Shown here one piece after another: positions 6,585 through 11,866 of a stretch of DNA of 11,866 nucleotides. The position numbers were made by a program, and so were the translations under genes. The stretch is taken from contig JAILCJ010000088.1 of assembly GCA_024680445.1 (NCBI GenBank), forward strand, positions 1-11,866, written 5' to 3'. Position 1 is the first letter of the stretch, and each line of letters starts with the position of its first letter. Source of the DNA: Campylobacter sp. GTDB taxonomy: Bacteria > Campylobacterota > Campylobacteria > Campylobacterales > Campylobacteraceae. Under the pieces are notes generated by a model. That model was not told the origin of the DNA, did not search any database, and worked only from the letters and a program-made list of their open reading frames with translations.

Positions 6585-7619
6585 ATGCAAAAACAAACAA
6601 AAATTCAACCATTCACTATTTTGGGTGGCGGAGTTGCTTTACCAAAAAAAGAAATTTTAGCAAAAGATTTAGACGAAAAACTAAATTTACCAAAGGGCAG
6701 TATTCAAAAAGCCGGTGCCAACAAACGTTTTTTTATATCAAAAAATGAAACTACTGACTTACTTATACAAACAGCAGTATCAAAAGCATTAAATTTGGCA
6801 AATCTTCGACTAGATGAAATAGAGTGCATAATAGATGCTTCGGCTAGTATGCGACAGGCTATACCATTTAATGCTGCAAATGTTTGTAGAGTACTCGGTT
6901 TATCTGGTATACCTGCATTTGATGTAAATATGACTTGCTTAGGAGCTTTACAAGCAATGTCATTAGCATCAAATTTATTTAATGAATATAAATATATTTT
7001 AATACTATGTTGTGAAATCGCATCAGTAGGTTTGGATAAACAAGATTTACATTCTTTTGCCTTATTTGGCGATGGAGCAACAGCACTTATAGTTTCACCA
7101 TCAAAAAGCGGTGGAATTTTAAATAAAAATTTTGCCGTTTACCCAAATGGTTATGATTATTGTCAAATTCAAGGTGGCGGCTGGGCTTGCCATCCTATTC
7201 ATTTTCCCAAAGAAACTTTATTATCTGATTATGTACAATACACACAATTTCACATGGATGGAAAACGATTATATAAACTAACTGCCGATGTTATGCCTGA
7301 TTTTTTAGAAAAAAATTTAAAAAGCATAAATTTATCTTTATCAGACATAGATTTTATAGTACCCCATCAAGCATCACGAGGGGCTTTAAAACATTTATCT
7401 GCAAAATTACATATAAAACCAGAAAAAATAATAAATATTTTTGAACAATATGGCAATCAAATAGCAGCCTCATTACCACATGCTTTAATTTATTTATTAA
7501 ACAATAAAACGCTTAAAGGCGGTGACAAAATATTATTAGTAGGCACTTCAGCCGGACTAGGTCTAGGTATGCTTGTTTGGGAAATTCCACAAGAATTTAT
7601 AAATTTTAAAAGCAAATAG
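6585..7619 (+). CDS. KASIII/thiolase-fold condensing enzyme (FabH- or OleA-like)
   Basis: A 344-residue member of the beta-ketoacyl-ACP synthase III family, which forms a carbon-carbon bond between an enzyme-bound acyl group and a second acyl thioester. The catalytic triad is complete. C118 lies in D-V-N-M-T-C-L-G-A, H261 in I-V-P-H-Q-A-S-R, and N291 in Y-G-N-Q-I-A-A-S-L-P. A Cys-His-Asn triad fits condensation, whereas CerJ-type acyltransferases lose the Asn. The C-terminal glycine-rich loop is G-T-S-A-G-L-G-L-G (320-328). It is probably not the housekeeping FabH, since it sits in an accessory operon with its own promoter and downstream tailoring genes. The start ATG has AGGA at 6575-6578. 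It is followed seven bases later by the reductase gene. Substrate unknown. The alternatives are chain initiation with an acyl-CoA and malonyl-ACP, or OleA-like head-to-head condensation. Confidence 0.85.
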   Translation: MQKQTKIQPFTILGGGVALPKKEILAKDLDEKLNLPKGSIQKAGANKRFFISKNETTDLLIQTAVSKALNLANLRLDEIECIIDASASMRQAIPFNAANVCRVLGLSGIPAFDVNMTCLGALQAMSLASNLFNEYKYILILCCEIASVGLDKQDLHSFALFGDGATALIVSPSKSGGILNKNFAVYPNGYDYCQIQGGGWACHPIHFPKETLLSDYVQYTQFHMDGKRLYKLTADVMPDFLEKNLKSINLSLSDIDFIVPHQASRGALKHLSAKLHIKPEKIINIFEQYGNQIAASLPHALIYLLNNKTLKGGDKILLVGTSAGLGLGMLVWEIPQEFINFKSK

Positions 7620-7626
7620 GGAAAAA

Positions 7627-8634
7627 ATGAAAGCTATAGTAACAGGTGCCACTGGTGGATTGGGACGACATTTAACTTCTACTTTATTAGAACACGGGTG
7701 GGAAGTTTTAGCTTTTGGACGAAATACAAAAATAGGTAAAAATCTCGCAACAAATTTTGTAGCATTTGATTTAAGCGATACAAAAGCTACTCTTCAAGCA
7801 TGGCAAAGTACTGACATAGTATTTCATTGTGCTGCTTTATCGTCACCATGGGGAAAATTTTCGGATTTCGAAGCGGCAAATATTAAAGCTACGCAAAATG
7901 CGATTTTAGCTGCCGAACAAATGGGTTGCGAACGATTTATTCATGTTTCTACACCAAGCATTTATTTTGATTTTACAGATCATATAAATGTCAAAGAAAA
8001 TTATGTCGCTAAAAATTTTGCAAATCATTATGCCGCAAGTAAATTTCAAGCGGAAAATTGCATTGCAAACGCTAAATTGAAAAGCATCATAATAAGGCCA
8101 AGAGGACTTTTTGGTGAATATGATACGGCACTATTGCCTCGCTTAACTCGTCTAGCGCAAAAAGGTTTTTTGCCACTAATCAAACGCAAGAATCGTCAAG
8201 CTGGGGATGCTTTAATAGATACAACTTACATCGGAAATGTTGTTTTGGCAATGATGGCAGCAACAACTTGTCAAATTCCAAGCAAAACATCATCTGATAA
8301 TTTATTTTTTAAAAATAAAACACCAGTATTTAACATTAGTAATAATGAACCAAAAACTATAAAAGAAATTTTCCTAATGATTTCAGAAATCTTACATTGG
8401 GATATTCGTTTTAAAAATGTTTCGTACGGACTTTTGGATACGGCAGCAAAAATAATGGAAATATTCTCACCTTATAATAAAGAACCTATTTTAACTCGTT
8501 ATTCTGCTGGCGTTTGTGCTTTTGATCAAACATTAAATATTACAGCTGCACAAAAATATTTAAATTACAATCCTATTTTTTCTTTATCAGAAGGTTTAGA
8601 GCGTTATGCAAAATATATCGCCACAAAACATTGA
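7627..8634 (+). CDS. NAD(P)-dependent extended SDR (3-beta-HSD/OleD-like reductase)
   Basis: A 335-residue extended short-chain dehydrogenase/reductase of the epimerase/3-beta-hydroxysteroid dehydrogenase group. The cofactor loop T-G-A-T-G-G-L-G is at residues 6-13. The segment G-R-N at 31-33 ends the second strand, where an arginine often favours NADPH. The motif V-F-H-C-A-A is at 65-70, the active-site Ser/Thr lies in V-S-T-P-S (107-111), and the catalytic pair is Y135-A-A-S-K139. The stretches S-P-W-G, R-P-R-G-L-F-G, and near the C-terminus P-I-L-T-R-Y and Y-N-P-I-F-S-L-S-E-G-L resemble OleD-type enzymes, which reduce a 2-alkyl-3-keto acid. The likely job is to reduce the keto product of the condensing enzyme seven bases upstream. 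A sugar epimerase role is possible but less consistent with the neighbours. AGGGA overlapping the previous stop gives the ribosome binding site. Confidence 0.85.
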   Translation: MKAIVTGATGGLGRHLTSTLLEHGWEVLAFGRNTKIGKNLATNFVAFDLSDTKATLQAWQSTDIVFHCAALSSPWGKFSDFEAANIKATQNAILAAEQMGCERFIHVSTPSIYFDFTDHINVKENYVAKNFANHYAASKFQAENCIANAKLKSIIIRPRGLFGEYDTALLPRLTRLAQKGFLPLIKRKNRQAGDALIDTTYIGNVVLAMMAATTCQIPSKTSSDNLFFKNKTPVFNISNNEPKTIKEIFLMISEILHWDIRFKNVSYGLLDTAAKIMEIFSPYNKEPILTRYSAGVCAFDQTLNITAAQKYLNYNPIFSLSEGLERYAKYIATKH

Positions 8635-9421
8635 TTTTTATCATACTGGCTATTGCAAACATCCGTCTTGTATAGCATGTCGAGGTAGCGGTTTACGACC
8701 CGCCCATTTTCCAGCTATGGCAGCACATATTCATGAAGGCGGAGGTATACTTTTTGATACAGGCTATGCCAAACGCTTTAAAACAGCGACAAAAACTTTT
8801 CCAGAGTGTTTATATGCACTCACAACACCAGTAAACTTTAATAAAAAACCATTAATAGAACAATTAGGTCAAAACGCTCAAAAAATTTCTAAAATTTTCT
8901 TATCACATTTGCACGCTGATCATATCGCCGGTCTAATCGATTTTCCACAAAGGGAAATCATTTGTTCAAAATCAGCTTTAAATTTTGCACTAAGCTCTAT
9001 TTCATCTTGGCTAAAACTCAAACAAGGATTTTTACCGCAACTTTTACCACACGATTTTCAAAAACGAGTAAGTTTAATCGAAAATTTTCCACTTATCAAC
9101 TTACCACCAGATCTTCGACCTTTTAAGACTGGTTATGAAATCGCAAAAGGCGTAGTTGCGATCGAATTAGCTGGTCACGCTGTTGGACATTATGGCATTT
9201 GGACACAAAATGTTTTGCTTATAGCCGATGCAGCTTGGCGTATAGAAAATATTACACAAAACCAACCACCGCATTGGTTAAGTGCTTTAATAATGCACAA
9301 TTATGCTGATTTTTGCCAAAATTTAAAAAATTTACAAGAACTTCATCAGCATAATCCAAATTTACATATAATCCCTTCGCATTGCGAAAAAACATTATCA
9401 AATTTATGGAAAAATACATGA
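8606..9421 (+). CDS. Metallo-beta-lactamase-fold hydrolase
   Basis: A 271-residue hydrolase with a complete two-metal site: H101-L-H103-A-D105-H106, then H191 (in A-G-H-A-V-G-H), D208 (in I-A-D-A-A-W) and H259 (in P-S-H-C). An L-F-D-T-G-Y segment at 49-54 is typical of the lactonase/glyoxalase II branch. This fold hydrolyses esters, thioesters or lactones, and a role as pathway thioesterase or lactonase is an inference. Before the fold there is a cysteine cluster, C17-x4-C22-x2-C25, with histidines at 13 and 19, which might bind a further metal. No signal peptide is seen, so the protein is cytoplasmic. The ATG overlaps the reductase gene by 29 bases with TAGAG as a weak ribosome binding site. 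No other standard start is available before the conserved N-terminal H-T-G-Y-C. The stop overlaps the next start as ATGA. Confidence 0.87.
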   Translation: MQNISPQNIDFYHTGYCKHPSCIACRGSGLRPAHFPAMAAHIHEGGGILFDTGYAKRFKTATKTFPECLYALTTPVNFNKKPLIEQLGQNAQKISKIFLSHLHADHIAGLIDFPQREIICSKSALNFALSSISSWLKLKQGFLPQLLPHDFQKRVSLIENFPLINLPPDLRPFKTGYEIAKGVVAIELAGHAVGHYGIWTQNVLLIADAAWRIENITQNQPPHWLSALIMHNYADFCQNLKNLQELHQHNPNLHIIPSHCEKTLSNLWKNT

Positions 9422-10686
9422 AAATTTCTAAATTAGCCATCTTAAGCTCTTTTTTACAAACCAAACATTTTACATCACTAAAAAAATTAAAACAATTTCA
9501 AGAAAAACGTTTGCATAAAATTTTATCTAACCATAAAAATCGTTTCTATCCGCAATCATTATCTTTGCAAGATTATCCTATTATCGATAAAGCTATTTTT
9601 ATGGCAAATTTTGATCGCATTAATACCATCGGCATTAGTGAAAAAGAAGCGCTCGATCTTGCTTTAAAAGCTGAAAATAGTCGTGATTTTTCACCGGTAT
9701 TACATACATCACAAGGCGATATAGTAGTTGGTTTATCATCCGGCACTTCTGGAAGTCGTGGCATTTTTTTGCTCTCACAAAAAGAGTGTGCCATGTGGGC
9801 AGGGTATATATTAAAACGTATGCTACCAAAACCATATTTTAAAAAACGAAAAATTGCATTTTTTTTAAGAGCTGATAGTCATTTATATCATAGCGTGGGC
9901 AGTCGTTTAATAAATTTCAAATTCTATGATTTATTCCAACCTCTTTCAGAACACATTAAAACTTTAAACGAACAAAATCCAGACATCTTAATCATGCCGG
10001 CGAATGCTCTAAAACGGCTAATTCAAATGCCAAATTTACATATCTCGCCACAAAAAATTATCTCAGTTGCCGAAGTTTTAGAAGATGATGCAAAAATACA
10101 AATCGAACAATACTTTAAGCAAAAAGTTTTTCAAGCATATCAATGCACCGAAGGTTTTTTGGCACATACTTGTGAATATGGAAATTTGCATTTAAATGAA
10201 GATGCAGTTTATATAGAATATGATTGGATAGATAAAAAAAGCGAACGTTTTTGTCCAATCATTACCGACTTAAATAGACAAACACAACCAGTTATCCGTT
10301 ATCGTTTAAATGATATCTTAACTTACGATAGCAAACCATGCCCATGCGGTAGCGTATTTACTCGAATAAAAAAAATTGAAGGGCGTTGCGACGATATATT
10401 AATCGCTAAAAATTTAGTTGGAGAAAATTTTGATTTATATCCTGATTTTGTCCGCAATGCCATTGTTGGATTTACACAAAATTTGCAAGAATTCCGTGTA
10501 GAACAAGATTTAGAGTATTTAAAAGTTTATATTCAACCTTTTGATGAAAATACAAGCGAACAAATAAAACAAGCTCTAAATCAAATGGCACAAAATTTAA
10601 AAATAATACCATTTAAATTAAAATTTTTTCCGTATCACGAACCACCATTACACCAAAAATTTCGCCGTATTCAAAAAATAAGGTAA
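9418..10686 (+). CDS. Adenylate-forming enzyme of the F390 synthetase/PaaK type
   Basis: A 422-residue member of the ANL-related group that includes phenylacetate-CoA ligase and coenzyme F390 synthetase. It probably activates a carboxylate as an acyl-adenylate with ATP. The phosphate-binding loop S-S-G-T-S-G-S-R-G is at 107-115. The adenine-site segment Y-Q-C-T-E-G is at 241-246, and the ribose-binding aspartate is in R-Y-R-L-N-D299. The C-P-C-G motif at 308-311 and the E-G-R-C-D-D hinge at 321-326 are typical of this branch. A basic R-R-I-Q-K tail ends the protein. The N-terminal F-Q-E-K-R-L-H-K-I-L segment also fits the branch. I place the start at the ATG at 9418, which forms ATGA with the preceding stop and has GGA seven bases upstream. 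A TTG at 9382 and an ATG at 9406 in the same frame are less likely. F420, the F390 precursor, is not expected in this organism, so the substrate must differ. Some relatives have been annotated simply as 'F390 synthetase-related'. Confidence 0.83.
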   Translation: MKISKLAILSSFLQTKHFTSLKKLKQFQEKRLHKILSNHKNRFYPQSLSLQDYPIIDKAIFMANFDRINTIGISEKEALDLALKAENSRDFSPVLHTSQGDIVVGLSSGTSGSRGIFLLSQKECAMWAGYILKRMLPKPYFKKRKIAFFLRADSHLYHSVGSRLINFKFYDLFQPLSEHIKTLNEQNPDILIMPANALKRLIQMPNLHISPQKIISVAEVLEDDAKIQIEQYFKQKVFQAYQCTEGFLAHTCEYGNLHLNEDAVYIEYDWIDKKSERFCPIITDLNRQTQPVIRYRLNDILTYDSKPCPCGSVFTRIKKIEGRCDDILIAKNLVGENFDLYPDFVRNAIVGFTQNLQEFRVEQDLEYLKVYIQPFDENTSEQIKQALNQMAQNLKIIPFKLKFFPYHEPPLHQKFRRIQKIR

Positions 10687-10690
10687 GCAA

Positions 10691-11791
10691 ATGAATATTT
10701 TAATCACCTCGGCACGTGCACCGGTAGCAGCAGAATGGGCAAGACTTTTAAAATCTGAAAAAAATCAAATTTTTGTTTGTGATAGTTTATATTTCCCTAT
10801 CTCCAAATTTACACCAAACGTAAAATATCTAAGACACGAAAATATTAAAAATAACTTTGAAGCATATAGTATAAGCATAAAAAAATATATATCCAAATTT
10901 GATTTTATCATTCCAACTTGCGAAGATATATTTTGGTTAGCGAAACTCCCATTAAATGATAATGAACGCAAAAAATGTTTAATGCCACCAGTTGAAATTT
11001 TATTGCAACTTCATAATAAATTTAGCTTTTTTAATTTATTGCCAGAGTGCGAAAATATAGGCATAGTAAAAACAAAACTTATAAAAGATAAAAGCGAAAT
11101 TGACTATAGCAAAGAAAAAAGCATCTTAAAACCAGTTTACTCACGTTTTGGACAAAAAATTATTAGAGATGTAAACCCTCAAACTTGTAAAAATCTAGAA
11201 ATTTCAGCAACTATTGCATGGGTACAACAAAAATTTATACAAGGTGAAAACTATTGTAATTTTTTAATTGCACAAAATGGGAATTTAATCGCACATAGTG
11301 CCTATCGTCCAAAATGGCTTATAAATAATGCAGCCGCAAGTTATTTTGAACCCATATATGACAAAAGAATTGAAAATTTTGCTCAAAAATTTTGTAAAAA
11401 ACTCAATTTTACAGGGCAAGCAGCTTTTGATTTTATAGATGATGGTAAAAAATTATGGGTTATAGAGTGCAACCCTAGAAGCACCAGTGGCTTACATTTG
11501 TTTTCTGGCAGAATCGAGCTTTCTAAACAAGGCGAATTATCATATTTAGGTCAAAGAAAAACCCAATCTTTGAGAGTTGGCTACTCTTTGCCATTACTTT
11601 TTTCTTTAAATGCTATTAAAAATAAAAAATTTAAAAAACTTTGGCACGATTTTTATAACTCACAAGATGTATTAAATCATCTGCCTTTTTATGCCCCCAT
11701 ATTAAGTTTTAGCGAATTAATTATCAAAGCATGCTATAACAAACAAAGTCTTTCAGCTGCTTCTACCGCAGATATCGAATATAATGGATAA
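10691..11791 (+). CDS. ATP-grasp domain protein, carboxylate-amine ligase type
   Basis: A 366-residue protein with the three-part ATP-grasp layout. The N-terminal Rossmann-like domain begins L-I-T-S-A-R-A-P-V-A-A and includes I-I-P-T-C-E-D near residues 73-79. The L-H-N-K-F-S-F-F element is at 107-114. The ATP-binding region has I-L-K-P-V-Y-S-R-F-G at 145-154, with K147 as the likely nucleotide-contacting lysine. The metal and catalytic segment is F-D-F-I-D at 246-250 followed by E259-C-N-P-R at 259-263. Enzymes of this fold join a carboxylate to an amine or thiol through an acyl-phosphate. The tail after residue 275 is less recognisable. The gene starts four bases after the adenylate-forming gene, with AGGT overlapping that stop as a modest ribosome binding site. 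It is the last gene of the cluster here. Substrates are unknown. Having both an adenylating enzyme and an ATP-grasp ligase suggests two carboxylate activations. Confidence 0.8.
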   Translation: MNILITSARAPVAAEWARLLKSEKNQIFVCDSLYFPISKFTPNVKYLRHENIKNNFEAYSISIKKYISKFDFIIPTCEDIFWLAKLPLNDNERKKCLMPPVEILLQLHNKFSFFNLLPECENIGIVKTKLIKDKSEIDYSKEKSILKPVYSRFGQKIIRDVNPQTCKNLEISATIAWVQQKFIQGENYCNFLIAQNGNLIAHSAYRPKWLINNAAASYFEPIYDKRIENFAQKFCKKLNFTGQAAFDFIDDGKKLWVIECNPRSTSGLHLFSGRIELSKQGELSYLGQRKTQSLRVGYSLPLLFSLNAIKNKKFKKLWHDFYNSQDVLNHLPFYAPILSFSELIIKACYNKQSLSAASTADIEYNG

Positions 11792-11837
11792 TTGATATTT
11801 TAAATTTATAAAACTTATACAAAAATGTTAAATGTAA

Positions 11838-11843
11838 TATACT
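11838..11843 (+). promoter_or_regulatory. Possible -10 box for a gene beyond the window
   Basis: TATACT, a 5/6 match to TATAAT, preceded by TGTAA in the noncoding 75 bases after the ATP-grasp gene. No ribosome binding site or start follows before the window ends. I see no stem-loop terminator in this stretch, so the operon could also continue. Confidence 0.35.
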
Positions 11844-11866
11844 ATGACATTAAAATATTCAATTAT

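Larger units (their letters stand above)
6585..11791 (+). other. Putative five-gene biosynthetic operon
   Basis: The five genes at 6585, 7627, 8606, 9418 and 10691 all lie on one strand with spacings of 7, -29, -4 and 4 bases. They lie between the petC terminator and a short noncoding tail. The encoded activities (condensation, reduction, metallo-hydrolysis, adenylation, ATP-dependent ligation) make sense as one pathway for a small acyl-derived product. The grouping is seen directly. The product is not known to me. No carrier protein, phosphopantetheinyl transferase, transporter or regulator is in view. Confidence 0.75.

Noticed and set aside
9382..9417. Upstream starts TTG 9382 and ATG 9406 for the adenylate-forming enzyme
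   Set aside because: The ATG at 9418 forms an ATGA overlap with the preceding stop and has GGA at good spacing. The upstream residues do not look like the family N-terminus.
9252..9835. Minus-strand open frames opposite the hydrolase and adenylating genes (9252-9464, 9573-9794, 9635-9835)
   Set aside because: Short, antisense to catalytic regions of supported genes, with no domain signal.
6585..10686. Naming the cluster genes oleA, oleD, oleC
   Set aside because: The resemblance is at the level of fold, motifs and logic. No OleB-type alpha/beta hydrolase is present and the adenylating enzyme is of the F390/PaaK branch, so the symbols would overstate the case.
9418..10686. Coenzyme F390 synthetase as a literal function
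   Set aside because: F390 is made from F420 in methanogens. Neither F420 nor its genes are expected here. Only the enzyme family is supported.
10765..10971. Minus-strand open frame opposite the ATP-grasp gene
   Set aside because: 68 residues, antisense to the N-terminal domain of a supported gene, with no independent evidence.
1..11866. CRISPR arrays, tRNA or rRNA genes, insertion sequences
   Set aside because: No regularly spaced identical repeats, no tRNA-like cloverleaf or CCA-flanked segment, and no transposase or terminal inverted repeats were seen on reading.

Overview
The window is AT-rich chromosomal DNA from a member of the Campylobacterota, most likely a Campylobacter that is not C. 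jejuni or C. coli. The evidence is the gene order (acidic protein, gmk, tatA, argS, then petABC), the two-heme cytochrome c of the bc1 complex, and the A/T-heavy codon use. I compare with C. jejuni from memory of its Cj1175c-Cj1186c region, so the genus call is an inference. All genes lie on the + strand.

Region 1 (1-3527) is housekeeping. The 3' end of a highly acidic repeat protein overlaps the guanylate kinase gene gmk by one base. tatA (a Tat translocase subunit) and argS (arginyl-tRNA synthetase) follow, then a small SseB-like protein. Spacing is tight, so most of this region is probably cotranscribed.

Region 2 (3528-6457) is the cytochrome bc1 operon. A promoter with a perfect TATAAT leads into petA (Rieske protein, a twin-arginine substrate), petB (full-length cytochrome b) and petC (membrane-anchored two-heme cytochrome c). 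A strong stem-loop terminator ends it. tatA and a Tat-exported Rieske protein therefore sit close together.

Region 3 (6458-11791) is an accessory operon of five tightly spaced or overlapping genes with its own AT-rich, palindrome-containing promoter region. The genes are a KASIII/thiolase-fold condensing enzyme with an intact Cys-His-Asn triad, an extended SDR reductase resembling 3-beta-HSD/OleD proteins, a metallo-beta-lactamase-fold hydrolase with a complete metal site, an adenylate-forming enzyme of the coenzyme F390 synthetase/phenylacetate-CoA ligase type, and an ATP-grasp ligase. Together they read as a small biosynthetic pathway: condense acyl groups, reduce the beta-keto group, activate a carboxylate, then ligate or hydrolyse. 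The product is unknown to me. The layout is analogous to OleABCD (beta-lactone/olefin synthesis), with different families in the hydrolase and ligase roles. No carrier protein, transporter or regulator of the cluster lies in the window.

The last 75 bases are noncoding and hold a possible promoter for the next gene. I saw no tRNA, rRNA, CRISPR array or insertion sequence.
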